Shown here in pieces: positions 25,656 to 34,209 of a stretch of DNA of 64,000 nucleotides. Both the position numbers and the translations under genes were made by a program. Every line of letters starts with the position of its first letter. Within the stretch, counting starts at the first letter, position 1. Source of the stretch: Actinoallomurus bryophytorum (GTDB lineage: Bacteria > Actinomycetota > Actinomycetes > Streptosporangiales > Streptosporangiaceae). The notes beneath the pieces were generated by a model, which saw nothing but the letters and a program-made list of their open reading frames with translations, ran no database searches and was not told the DNA's origin. The stretch covers positions 5,952,001 through 6,016,000 of the forward strand of contig NZ_VFOZ01000001.1 in the NCBI RefSeq assembly GCF_006716425.1. Reading direction: 5' to 3'.

Positions 25656-27161
25656 GTGCCCCCCACATCGCCTCTGTCCTCACGTGACTCGGCCACCGGT
25701 GCCGGTTGGCAGTGCGAACAGCCCGGGACCTACGCCGAACTCCTGCCCGGACAGGCCCGCAACCTGTCGTGGCTGAACCCCGCCGTCCTCTGGCGGTCCC
25801 GCAACGACGTCCTGGCCCGATGGTTCGGCGACCCGACCGACGACGAACGGCGCCGCTGGGTGGACCGCCAGCTCCAGGCCGGCGCGTCCCCGGACTTCAC
25901 CATCGAGCGGGACGACCCGGAGTCGTTCTCGTTCATGCTCCTCGGCGACACGGGTGAGGGCGACGCCCCCCAGTACGCCGTGGTGCCCGGCTTCCTGAAG
26001 ATGAGCGAGGGCACACGCTTCGCCGTCATCTCGAGCGACGTGATCTACCCGACCGGAAGCATCAACGAGTACGACACGAAGTTCTTCCGCCCGTACCAAG
26101 GCTACGACGCGCCGATCTACGCCGTACCGGGCAACCACGACTGGTACGACGGGCTCGGCGGTTTCATGCGCGTCTTCTGCGGCGCCCCGGAGCTGCCGCC
26201 GGAGAGCGCGCCGAAGTTCCCGTCCCGCGCGTGGTTGCGGCGGCTGCTCTGGAAGAACCCCGACGTCCCCGACGAGGCGCGGCTCGCCTCCGCCGAAAGC
26301 CTGCGGTCCCGGCCGTCGCAGCGGGCTACGCAGCCGGGCCCGTACTGGGCGATCGACGCGGGCCCGATCCGGATCGTCGGCATCGACACCGGCATCCTCG
26401 GCGACATCGACGCGGACCAGGGCGCGTGGCTGCGGCAGGTGTCGGCGGGCCCCAAGCCGAAGATCCTCGTCACGGGAAAGCCGATCTACGTCGACGGCGC
26501 GTACCATCCCGGCCCGATCGAGGGCGGCGGCACAGTCGACGAGATCGTGCGGGACCCGGCCTGCAACTATGTGGCCGCGATCGGCGGCGACATCCATAAC
26601 TACCAGCATTATCCGGTCAAGGTCGGCGACCGGACCATCGAGTACGTCGTCTCCGGCGGCGGCGGCGCGTTCATGCACGCCACTCACACCATCCCGCGGG
26701 TGAACGTGGCCGGCGTGACCGAGGACGAGTTCAAGTGCTATCCGCTCCGCGGCGACTGCCTGGCGTTCTACGGCCGGATGTACGGCCGCCGGCTGCGGAT
26801 GAGACGCCTCTTCGAGCTCACCAGCGAACAGGCCGCCGCGGTCATCGGGAAACGCCTGGGCATCACCCCGGAGCGCGAGACGAACGCACCGGTGACCTGG
26901 CGGACGAGCCTGGTGGCCTCGCTCCTCGGCGTGCCGGGCAGGCCCCACAGGGCCAACTGGTTCCGGCTGCCGGTCCGTAAGGTCTACCAGCGCTTTCTCT
27001 CTCCGGCCTCGGCGTCGTACGTACCGCCGCTGTTCAAGAGCTTCCTCCGCCTCGACGTGACCCCGGAGAGCCTGCGGATCCGCTGCTTCGCGGCGACCGG
27101 CTGCCGGGAGCACGAGATCGCCCCGCCGATCGAGGACGAGGTAACGATTTCGCTTACCTGA
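25656..27161 (+). CDS. Metallophosphoesterase (calcineurin-like)
   Basis: This protein of about 500 residues has the calcineurin-like dimetal motifs in order: LLGDTGEG (DxG-like, near residue 92), ISSDVIYPTG, PGNHDWYDG (GNHD, near residue 150) and GGDIHNYQH (GxH site). Between the third and fourth lies an insert rich in charged residues. The C-terminal 150 residues are extra to the core fold. Substrate is unknown. GTG at 25656 (MPPTSP) is chosen over GTG at 25620, because the added residues MRRRYCGCYG look unlike coding sequence; the choice is uncertain. Confidence 0.82.
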   Translation: MPPTSPLSSRDSATGAGWQCEQPGTYAELLPGQARNLSWLNPAVLWRSRNDVLARWFGDPTDDERRRWVDRQLQAGASPDFTIERDDPESFSFMLLGDTGEGDAPQYAVVPGFLKMSEGTRFAVISSDVIYPTGSINEYDTKFFRPYQGYDAPIYAVPGNHDWYDGLGGFMRVFCGAPELPPESAPKFPSRAWLRRLLWKNPDVPDEARLASAESLRSRPSQRATQPGPYWAIDAGPIRIVGIDTGILGDIDADQGAWLRQVSAGPKPKILVTGKPIYVDGAYHPGPIEGGGTVDEIVRDPACNYVAAIGGDIHNYQHYPVKVGDRTIEYVVSGGGGAFMHATHTIPRVNVAGVTEDEFKCYPLRGDCLAFYGRMYGRRLRMRRLFELTSEQAAAVIGKRLGITPERETNAPVTWRTSLVASLLGVPGRPHRANWFRLPVRKVYQRFLSPASASYVPPLFKSFLRLDVTPESLRIRCFAATGCREHEIAPPIEDEVTISLT

Positions 27162-27208
27162 TAACGATCAGTAGGTAATCGGAATCCCTGCGTTGACGGC
27201 CCTCCAGG

Positions 27209-27220
27209 ATGAGCGCTCAT
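27209..27220. promoter_or_regulatory. Perfect 12-bp palindrome upstream of the DUF4234 gene
   Basis: ATGAGCGCTCAT is an exact palindrome 44 nt before the DUF4234 start and follows a TTGACG hexamer at 27193. A second imperfect inverted repeat (TTACCTGAT / ATCAGTAGGTAA, 27154-27178) overlaps the end of the metallophosphoesterase gene. Either may be an operator; no regulator is encoded nearby. Confidence 0.35.
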
Positions 27221-27263
27221 GTCGGCGATCCGGCCGGCATGATCCCCGTTTCTGGAGACATAC

Positions 27264-27716
27264 GTGAGTCAGTCGTATCCGCAGGAAACCGCGGCGCCCG
27301 CCGCTGCCGCGCCGCTGTCGGGCGCCCAGATGAAGCGCCGCAACCCGGCCGCGGCCTGGCTGGGCCTGCCGATCATCACGCTCGGCATCTACGGGCTGGT
27401 CTGGTACTACCTCGTCCACAGCGAGCTGGCGAACTTCGACCGCCGCCGCAAGGTCAACGCGGCTCTCGCGCTGTGCTCGGTGCTGTTCGGGACGTTCACC
27501 CTCGGCATCTGGCCGCTCATCAACTGGGTGAAGCTCGCGGGTCACATCCGGGGCGCCCAGCGGGCCGCGGGCCTGGAGCCGTCCTGCAGCGGCGGCCTCG
27601 GCTTCCTGCTGGGGATCATCGGCTTCGGCGTCCTGTACTACCAGTTCGAGCTGAACAAGGTCGTCAAGCAGTACGGCGACGCGCCCGCCGGCACCCAGGT
27701 GCCCCTCGCCGCCTGA
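27264..27716 (+). CDS. DUF4234 membrane protein
   Basis: This 150-residue protein has three hydrophobic segments: WLGLPIITLGIYGLVWYYLV, LALCSVLFGTFTLGIWPLI and LGFLLGIIGFGVLYYQ. It fits the DUF4234 family, whose members often carry an N-terminal low-complexity tail as here (Ala/Pro, residues 8-20). The motif YxLVHSELANFDRRRKVN between the first two helices is family-like. Function is unknown. Confidence 0.85.
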   Translation: MSQSYPQETAAPAAAAPLSGAQMKRRNPAAAWLGLPIITLGIYGLVWYYLVHSELANFDRRRKVNAALALCSVLFGTFTLGIWPLINWVKLAGHIRGAQRAAGLEPSCSGGLGFLLGIIGFGVLYYQFELNKVVKQYGDAPAGTQVPLAA

Positions 27717-27823
27717 CCGAGACGAGCCGGCGACCGGCCTCCGCCGAGGCCGGTCACCCCCCGCACCGTCCTCGTCCGAACGCCCACTATGGCCTGTCTC
27801 GAAGTCCCCGGTCTGGGCCCGCC

Positions 27824-28000
27824 CCGTCGTGGAGCCCGCCCGTCGTGGAGCCCGCCCGTCGTGGGATCGACCCGTCGTGGGATCGACCCGCCGTGGAGCC
27901 CACCCCCCTGGAGCCCACCCCCCTGGAGCCCACCCCCCTGGAGCCCACCCCCCTGGAGCCCACCCCCCTGGAGCCCACCCCCCTGGAGCCCACCCGCCCG
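27824..28000. repeat. 15-bp tandem repeat (minisatellite)
   Basis: Six near-exact copies of a 15-bp unit (ctggagcccaccccc) start at 27908, 27923, 27938, 27953, 27968 and 27983. They follow older, diverged 15-bp copies from about 27824 (ccgtcgtggagcccg and gtcgtgggatcgacc forms). The region between the DUF4234 gene and the polymerase-like gene (27717-28350) otherwise shows no gene. Frames through it encode PPWSP or GGWAP repeats but lack conserved flanks. Confidence 0.85.
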
Positions 28001-28350
28001 GGGGTGCCATCCCACTCTCATTGTCCAGCCGGAACAGCGGCGGGCGGAAGTAGAGCGGGGTTCTGTGGATAACCCCAGGTGGCGCCACCCAGGCGCCACC
28101 CAGGCGGCGTCACACGGCTACAGCATGACTTTGAGACAGGCCCAAGGCCGCCCCGGAGACGACACCTGCTTGCCGGTGGTGGTGCGCGAGGTGCTCCATC
28201 CGATCGCCACCGGGTCGCGAGACCGCCCCGCGTACGGCACGGAGGCTGCGCGGCCCCGCTGCCTCGACGCGGCAGCGGGCCGCGGCGGAGCCGGTCCGCC
28301 GGCCGGGCCGGGATGCGCCACTGTCGGAGGTGGCGGGCAGAATCGGAGGC

Positions 28351-29973
28351 GTGCGGATCGCGGTTGCCGAGGCATCGGACGACGGGGGAGTGCTGCTGCC
28401 CGTCGCCGAGGACGGCGCGCCGCTTTCTCCCGCCGAGGCGGTTCCCGATCTCGTCGCCGCGATCGCCGGCCGTGAGGCCTCCGGCGGTGACGTGCGCTGG
28501 GTCTGGGGAGCCACCTCGCGTGTCTATCCGCGGCTGCTCCGCGCCGGCGTGCGGCTCGCGCGCTGTCACGACCTGGAGCTCGCCGAGACGCTCCTGCTCA
28601 ACCACGCCGGGCGCTACGGCGAGCCACGCTCTCTGCGGGCCGCGCACGCCCGCCTCAGCGGGCTCGCGGTTCCCGACGACGTCGCGCCGGGCGACGGGCC
28701 GCCCACCCTCTTCGACGACCGTCCCGCCGACGACATCGACGCGGTCGTGGCCGTCCACGCCGACCAGCAGCGCCGCGCCGCGGAGGCGGGTGTCCGGCTG
28801 CTCGTCGCCGCCGAGTCGGCGGCCGGGCTCGCCGCCGCCGAGATGGGTCATGACGGGCTGCCCTGGCGGCCCGACGTGCACGACTCCCTGCTGACCGAGC
28901 TCATGGGCCCCCGCCCGGCGCCCGGGATGCGGCCGCGCCGGCTGCAGGAGCTCGCCGACCAGATCGGCGAGGCGTTCGGGCACCGCATCAACCCCGACTC
29001 CCCGGCGCAGGTCATCAAGGCGTTCGCAGCCATGGGCGTCACGGTCCCCTCCACCCGGTCCGGGGTGCTGAAAGAGGTCGAGCACCCGGCCGCCGGGCTG
29101 CTCCTCGCGTACAAGGAGCTCGCACGCCTCCACGGTGCGCACGGCTGGTCCTGGCTCGACTCCTGGGTGCGCGACGGGCGGTTCCGCCCGGAGTACGTCG
29201 TCGGCGGCGTGGTCTCCGGCCGCTGGGCCACCAACGGCGGGGGTGCCCTGCAGATCCCCAAGGTCCTGCGCCGCGCGGTCGTCGCCGATCCCGGCTGGAC
29301 CCTCGTGGTCGCCGACGCGGCCCAGCTGGAGCCGCGTGTCCTCGCGGCGCTCGCCGGCGACCGTGCCTTCGCGGCCGCCGCGGGTGAGACCGACCTCTAC
29401 GCCGCCCTGGCCGGCGCGTTCGGCGGCGCGCGTGACAAGGCCAAGATCGCACTGCTGTCGGCGATGTACGGCGGCACCAGCGGCGAGGCACCGCAACTGC
29501 TCGCCGTCATGCGCCGCCGCTTCCCGGTCGCCTACGAATACGTCGAGGCCGCGGCCCGTACGGGCGAGGCGGGCCGGTTGGTGCGCTCCGTCCTGGGCCG
29601 CACCTGCCCGCCCCCGTCCCAGGCGTGGCGCGAGCTCGCGGTGCAGGACGGCGGCGGCGCGGCCGTACGCAGCCGGGGCAGGTTCACCCGCAACTTCGTC
29701 TGCCAGGCCAGCGCGGCCGACTGGGCGACGGCCCTGCTGGCGACGCTGCGCCTTCGCCTGGCCGCGCTGGGCCGGAGCGAGGCCGACCCTCCGCGCCTGG
29801 TGTTCTTCCAGCACGACGAGGTGATCGTCCACACGCCCGAGGCGCTCGCCGAGGCGGTCTCCGGCGCCATCAAGGACTCCGCCGCGGAGGCCCGCCGGCT
29901 GATCTTCGGTGACACCCCGGTCCGCTTCCCCATGGAGACGACCGCGGTCGCCTGCTACGCCGACGCCAAGTGA
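28351..29973 (+). CDS. Family-A DNA polymerase-like protein (bifunctional 3'-5' exonuclease/DNA polymerase annotation type)
   Basis: This protein of about 540 residues resembles the C-terminal two-thirds of DNA polymerase I. Motif A reads DAAQLEPR (Asp322), motif B RDKAKIALLSAMYGG and motif C HDE (488-490). In motif B the conserved Phe (F762 of E. coli Pol I) is Leu. The N-terminal 170 residues occupy the exonuclease-domain position but show no DEDD metal ligands, so proofreading is unlikely. A helical thumb region lies around 180-290. This compact family is common in actinobacteria and its biological role is unclear. The start MRIAVAE fits relatives; GTG at 28330 is possible. Confidence 0.82.
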   Translation: MRIAVAEASDDGGVLLPVAEDGAPLSPAEAVPDLVAAIAGREASGGDVRWVWGATSRVYPRLLRAGVRLARCHDLELAETLLLNHAGRYGEPRSLRAAHARLSGLAVPDDVAPGDGPPTLFDDRPADDIDAVVAVHADQQRRAAEAGVRLLVAAESAAGLAAAEMGHDGLPWRPDVHDSLLTELMGPRPAPGMRPRRLQELADQIGEAFGHRINPDSPAQVIKAFAAMGVTVPSTRSGVLKEVEHPAAGLLLAYKELARLHGAHGWSWLDSWVRDGRFRPEYVVGGVVSGRWATNGGGALQIPKVLRRAVVADPGWTLVVADAAQLEPRVLAALAGDRAFAAAAGETDLYAALAGAFGGARDKAKIALLSAMYGGTSGEAPQLLAVMRRRFPVAYEYVEAAARTGEAGRLVRSVLGRTCPPPSQAWRELAVQDGGGAAVRSRGRFTRNFVCQASAADWATALLATLRLRLAALGRSEADPPRLVFFQHDEVIVHTPEALAEAVSGAIKDSAAEARRLIFGDTPVRFPMETTAVACYADAK

Positions 29974-29974
29974 C

Positions 29975-31243
29975 TCAGCGGCGAGGAGCCCACGACGGGC
30001 GCGAGTTCAACGCCTCCGCGTCCATGTCCGTCGTACGGCGCCAGGCCTCGTGCATCTCGGTCAGCTCGTCCGCGGTCAGGACGTCCTCGATCGAGGCGAA
30101 GCCGTTCGGAGCGCGTTCGGCGACCGTGTCCAGCAGCCGGTCCGCGGCCATGTCCCGGCAGGCCAGCACCACGGAGTTCGCCTCGTCGAGACGGGCGGCC
30201 TCGTACGCCTTCAACGCGTCCACCGGATCGTCGGTACGGGAGAGCTCGTAGGCCAGCACCCGCGCGTCGATGATCGCCAGCGACCCGCCGTTGGCGCCGA
30301 TCGGGTACATCGGGTGCGCGGCGTCGCCGACCAGCGTCACCCGCCGGCGGCTCCAGAACGGCAGCGGGTCCCGGTCCACCATCGGGTACTCCAGGATCTG
30401 CGGCGAGTCCGCGATGAGCCCCGGAACGTCGATCCAGCCGAACTTCCAGTCGGCGTAGTACGGCAGCACGTCCTCGAGCCGGCCCTGGCGTGTCCAGTCG
30501 GCGGCGTCCGTCTCGAGCCGGGTCTCCGGGGTCACCCGGACCTCGGCGACCCAGTTGACCAGGGCGCGGCCCCGGTCCTCGGCGGCCTTGGAGATCGGAT
30601 AGAACACGAGCCGCCCGTGTTCGTGCGAGCCGGCGACGATCATGGACCGGCCGGTGAGATACGGGTCGGCCTCGGCGATTCCGCGCCACATCCGGATGCC
30701 GTTCCACAGCGGCGCGCCCTCGCCGGGGTGCAGCTGCCGGCGTACGGCCGAGGAGAGCCCGTCCGCGCCGATGAGGACGTCGGCACGTAAACCGACCGGC
30801 GCGCCGCCCGTACGGGCGTGCAGGGAGACCTCCACCCCCTCCTCGTCCTCGCGGTAGGACTCGAAGACCAGCCCGGTGCGTACGGCCCCGGGCCCGAGCC
30901 GCTCGACCACCGCGTCATAGAGCAGCATCTGCAGCTCGCCTCGGTGGATGGAGTACTGCGGCCAGGCATATCCGGCGAAGCGTCCTCGGTCGTGGCTCAC
31001 GATGCGGTTCGCGTGCCGGTCGAGGCGGAGCATCTCCCGGGTCTGGATCCCGGTGGCCTCCAGCGCAGGGCCGAGACCCAGCTCGGTGAGCTCGCGTACG
31101 GCGTGGGGCTGCAGGTTGATGCCGACGCCGAGCGGCAGCAGGTCGCGCACCGCGTCGAGCACGACCACGTCGGCCCCGGCGGAGTGCAGGCTGAGCGCCG
31201 CCGTGAGACCGCCGACACCAGCGCCGACGACGACGACCCTCAC
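29975..31243 (-). CDS. FAD-dependent monooxygenase (PHBH-fold)
   Basis: This 422-residue class A flavoprotein monooxygenase has the FAD Rossmann motif VVVVGAGVGGLTAALSL at the N-terminus, a DG-like motif VLIGADGLSSAVRRQL (near residue 155) and the second FAD contact LVGDAAHPMYPIGANGG (near residue 295). It hydroxylates an aromatic or related substrate with NAD(P)H and O2. GTG at 31243 is chosen because it overlaps the stop of the 35-codon ATPase stub (GTGA); GTG at 31252 is possible. The two ThDP enzymes and importers nearby suggest a shared catabolic pathway. It ends 1 nt from the convergent polymerase gene. Confidence 0.87.
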   Translation of the reverse strand: MRVVVVGAGVGGLTAALSLHSAGADVVVLDAVRDLLPLGVGINLQPHAVRELTELGLGPALEATGIQTREMLRLDRHANRIVSHDRGRFAGYAWPQYSIHRGELQMLLYDAVVERLGPGAVRTGLVFESYREDEEGVEVSLHARTGGAPVGLRADVLIGADGLSSAVRRQLHPGEGAPLWNGIRMWRGIAEADPYLTGRSMIVAGSHEHGRLVFYPISKAAEDRGRALVNWVAEVRVTPETRLETDAADWTRQGRLEDVLPYYADWKFGWIDVPGLIADSPQILEYPMVDRDPLPFWSRRRVTLVGDAAHPMYPIGANGGSLAIIDARVLAYELSRTDDPVDALKAYEAARLDEANSVVLACRDMAADRLLDTVAERAPNGFASIEDVLTADELTEMHEAWRRTTDMDAEALNSRPSWAPRR

Positions 31244-31347
31244 CGCTGCCACCCGCCGGCGAACTCATTTCCATAGACCTCGAACGAGACATCTTCGAGA
31301 GTCGTCCGGTCGCTGTACATGTGGGTGATCCTTGACACTTCGAGCAC
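31240..31347 (-). pseudogene. 35-codon N-terminal stub of an ABC transporter ATPase
   Basis: The stub reads MLEVSRITHMYSDRTTLEDV and continues SFEVYGNEFAGGWQR to a stop. It aligns with the first 29 residues of the intact importer ATPase at 37820 ([20 protein letters not shown] then SFEVGDREL), then diverges before the Walker A motif. Its stop overlaps the monooxygenase start. It is best read as a truncated duplicate that now acts as a translated leader for the monooxygenase, though whether it is made as a peptide is not known. Confidence 0.8.
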
Positions 31348-31397
31348 GATTATGAACCCCACGGCTTCGCGTATCGGAAGCGCCGATGATAACGCAG
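31337..31397 (-). repeat. Duplicated promoter/5' region, copy A (upstream of the stub)
   Basis: A 24-nt block (31337-31360) is identical to 37810-37833. After a 10-nt spacer a 27-nt block (31371-31397) matches 37844-37870 with three mismatches. On the minus strand it carries a -10-like TATCAT about 40 nt before the stub GTG. The conservation of spacing suggests a promoter and operator copied with the ATPase 5' end. Confidence 0.85.
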
Positions 31398-31499
31398 AAC
31401 CGGCAGACGCGACCGGATGCCACATTAGGCGGCGAAAGTCACCGTGCGAGGTCGACAGATTGTTTGACGATTTCTGTCAAGCCGGTCATGGCATGTCGT

Positions 31500-33185
31500 T
31501 CAGTTCGGTGCGATGCGTACGTCGACAACGGCGGACCGTCCGGCCTCGACCGCCGAGAGCGCGCGCTCCAGAGCCGGGACCAGCACGGCCCGGTCGTCGA
31601 CGGACTCGCCGTGGGCGTGGCACGCGCGGGCGAGCGCGGCCAGGTCGGGCGCGGCACGGAACCGCGTGCCGACCGCGTCACCGCGCGCCGCCGAGACGCC
31701 GTCGGGGAACAGTTCGAAGACCGGCAGCCGGCTGGCGCGGTAGCCGTCGTTGTTGAGCACGACCGTCAGGGTGGGCGCGCCGGCCTCGGCGGCCAGGCAC
31801 AGCGCGGCCGTCGGCACGGCGAACATGAAGCTGCCGTCGCCGACGACCGCGATCACCCGCCGGTCCGGAGAGGCCAGCTTGATGCCGACCGCACCGCCGA
31901 GCGCCCAGCCCAGCCCCGGACTGCCGGTGCCGGCGAGGGTGCCCGGCCGGGTCCGCCGGACGAACGCGTGCAGCGCTCCCGCGTTGGTGACCATCTCCTC
32001 GACGAGGATGTCGTCCTCGCGCAGGACCGCGTTCAGCGCCTCGACCACCTCACGCGCCGCGATGGGTCCCTCGGCCGCGGCCGGGGCGGCGGGGGTCTCC
32101 CCGGTGCCGCCCGGCCACTTGGCCGCCAGGTCCACCTCGGGAAGCAGCGCCGCCACCTCGTCCAGGACCGTCGCCCCGTCACCGGTCACGGAGATGTCGG
32201 CAGGGAAGGACCACAGCGGCATGTCGGTCCGCAGCGGATCGGCGTCGATCTGCACGACCACGGCGTCCCCGCGCGGGTGGACGAACTTCGGGATCCACGG
32301 CACGTCGCAGTCGGCCACGACGAGCAGATCCGCCTCCGCGACGAGACGGCGGGCGGCCTCGGGCGACCCCACCCGCATCGGATGGGACGTGGCGATGTTG
32401 AGGCATCCGCTCTCGGGCGTGTCGACCACGCGGATGCCCGTGCGATCGGCCAGCCGGGTGATCGCGGCGAACCCCTCGGGCCGCCGCCCGGTCTTGGCGG
32501 TGATGAGCAGCGGCCGCTCGGCCCCGGCCAGGAGGCCGGCGATCCGGAGCGCGGTCTCCCGGCCGGCCATCGCCGGACCGGGTATCGCGTATCCGGACGT
32601 ACGGCCGGGCACGTCGGCGGGTGGGTCCATCAGGACGTCACGGGAGATCATGAGGTACGCGGGTCCGGGACGGCCTCCGCGGGCGATCTGCACGGCGCGC
32701 CCGACGCCGCGCGCCAGCATCTCCGACCGGGTGATCTCCAGGGTCAGCTTGGCGTATCCGCGCACGACGCCGGCCTGGTCGGGGACGTCCTGCTGCCAGT
32801 GGATCACGTGGGAGCGTCCGCCCGCGGACTCCGGGTCCTCCCCGTACGGGGTCTTCCCGGCGATGACGATGACGCCGGCGCGGTCGCGGAAGGCGTTGTG
32901 CATCATCGCGCCGAGGTTCTGCGTGCCGACGTCCACGTGGACGAACACACACTGCGGGCGCCCGGTGACCTGCCAGTACCCGTGGGCCGCCGCCAGCCCC
33001 ACCGACTCGAAGGTGCACGGGATGATCCGCGGGATCGGCACCCCGGCGTCGGTGAGCACCGCCGCGGCCTCCTGTACCGGAGCTGAGTCGGTCCCGGGAT
33101 TGAGGAACAGGTGCTCCACGCCGTGCTCGTGGAGCAGCCACAAAAGGTGTTCCGCGGTGGTCTTGGGCTTGAATTCGTCGGTCAA
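31500..33185 (-). CDS. Thiamine-diphosphate-dependent enzyme, acetolactate synthase/benzoylformate decarboxylase-like, copy 1
   Basis: This 561-residue enzyme has the three-domain ThDP fold. The N-terminal PYR domain contains the cofactor-activating Glu in CTFESVGLAAAHGY. The central domain resembles TPP_enzyme_M. The C-terminal PP domain carries the ThDP/Mg motif VVGDGSFMFAVP followed by LNNDGY. It is related to acetolactate synthase large subunits but lacks a neighbouring small subunit, so decarboxylation or carboligation of an unusual 2-keto acid is more likely than branched-chain synthesis. It follows the importer operon on the same strand after a 231-nt gap. Its paralogue is at 39514. 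Confidence 0.85.
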   Translation of the reverse strand: MTDEFKPKTTAEHLLWLLHEHGVEHLFLNPGTDSAPVQEAAAVLTDAGVPIPRIIPCTFESVGLAAAHGYWQVTGRPQCVFVHVDVGTQNLGAMMHNAFRDRAGVIVIAGKTPYGEDPESAGGRSHVIHWQQDVPDQAGVVRGYAKLTLEITRSEMLARGVGRAVQIARGGRPGPAYLMISRDVLMDPPADVPGRTSGYAIPGPAMAGRETALRIAGLLAGAERPLLITAKTGRRPEGFAAITRLADRTGIRVVDTPESGCLNIATSHPMRVGSPEAARRLVAEADLLVVADCDVPWIPKFVHPRGDAVVVQIDADPLRTDMPLWSFPADISVTGDGATVLDEVAALLPEVDLAAKWPGGTGETPAAPAAAEGPIAAREVVEALNAVLREDDILVEEMVTNAGALHAFVRRTRPGTLAGTGSPGLGWALGGAVGIKLASPDRRVIAVVGDGSFMFAVPTAALCLAAEAGAPTLTVVLNNDGYRASRLPVFELFPDGVSAARGDAVGTRFRAAPDLAALARACHAHGESVDDRAVLVPALERALSAVEAGRSAVVDVRIAPN

Positions 33186-33416
33186 GGACCCTCATTCCCC
33201 GGGGTCTGCGCGGGAGGGCTCATCGGAGGACATCACCGTTCCGATAGGGCGACCTCTTTTCGCGGGTTCCGGCGCGATCGAGCGGAACACTATCCTCGCC
33301 GAACCCCCGGCCCCAGGAAACTGTTCCGTTCTTCGGCACCGGGCGGAGACAACGGCCGTCCTCATACGGCCGGTCACGAGATGAGCGATCCGCGCGGCCC
33401 ATGTGGGGTGCCGGCC

Positions 33417-34193
33417 TCAGGAGCCGGCGCCGTCGCGTACGAGGCGGCCGACCTCCGCTCGCAGGCGGACGAACTCCCGTAGTTCCCTCGTCGTGATCTG
33501 GTCGCGCTCGGCCGGCAGGTCCACGGGCAGGTCGGCGATCACCGTCCCCGGCGCCCGGCTGAGTACCGCCACCCGGTCGCCGACATAGACGCTCTCGTCG
33601 ATGTCGTGCGTCACGAACAGGATCGTCATGCCCTCGTCCCGTACGCGCAGGAGGAGATCCTCCAGTTCCTCACGGGTCTGGGCGTCGACCGAGCCGAACG
33701 GCTCGTCCATCAGCAGCAGCGACGGCCGGAAGGCCAGCGCACGGGCGATGGACACGCGCTGCTGCATGCCGCCGGACAGCTGCCACGGGTACCGGCGCGC
33801 GGACGCGGACAGGCCGACCGCGTCGAGGGCCTGCCCGGCGGCGGCCCGCCGTGACTCCTTCGGCATCCCGCGGCGGCGCAGCGGCAGGGCCACGTTGTCG
33901 CGTACGGTCAGCCAGGGCAGCAGCGAGCGGCTGTAGTCCTGGGACACCACGGCGAGGTCGTCCGGCACGCCGGAGACCTCGGCTCCGCCCACGACGACGC
34001 GCCCCCGGCCGGGCCGCGTCAGCCCGGCGACGCACCGGAGCAAGGTGGACTTGCCGCATCCCGACGGGCCCACGATGCTCACCAGCTCGCCACGGGAGAC
34101 CTCGAGGTTCACGTCCCGCAGCGCGACCTGGCCGGAGTAGGAGTGGCCGACGTCAAGGATCTCGAGGCTCACGTGGCGATCTGAGTCCGTCAT
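33417..34193 (-). CDS. NitT/TauT-type ABC transporter ATPase, system 1
   Basis: This 258-residue ATPase has Walker A GPSGCGKST (near residue 43), the signature LSGGMQQR, Walker [13 protein letters not shown] and the switch His in VTHDID. The Q-loop [11 protein letters not shown] is typical of nitrate/sulfonate/taurine importers. It is the last gene of the system 1 operon, 16 nt after the second permease. It is about 60-65% identical by eye to the system 2 ATPase at 37059. Confidence 0.92.
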   Translation of the reverse strand: MTDSDRHVSLEILDVGHSYSGQVALRDVNLEVSRGELVSIVGPSGCGKSTLLRCVAGLTRPGRGRVVVGGAEVSGVPDDLAVVSQDYSRSLLPWLTVRDNVALPLRRRGMPKESRRAAAGQALDAVGLSASARRYPWQLSGGMQQRVSIARALAFRPSLLLMDEPFGSVDAQTREELEDLLLRVRDEGMTILFVTHDIDESVYVGDRVAVLSRAPGTVIADLPVDLPAERDQITTRELREFVRLRAEVGRLVRDGAGS

Positions 34194-34209
34194 GAGAATG
34201 AGGCTCCCG

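Noticed and set aside
31500-33185. Assignment as the housekeeping acetolactate synthase (ilvB)
   Set aside because: No ilvN or ilvC is linked, and the importer and monooxygenase context argues for a catabolic ThDP enzyme.
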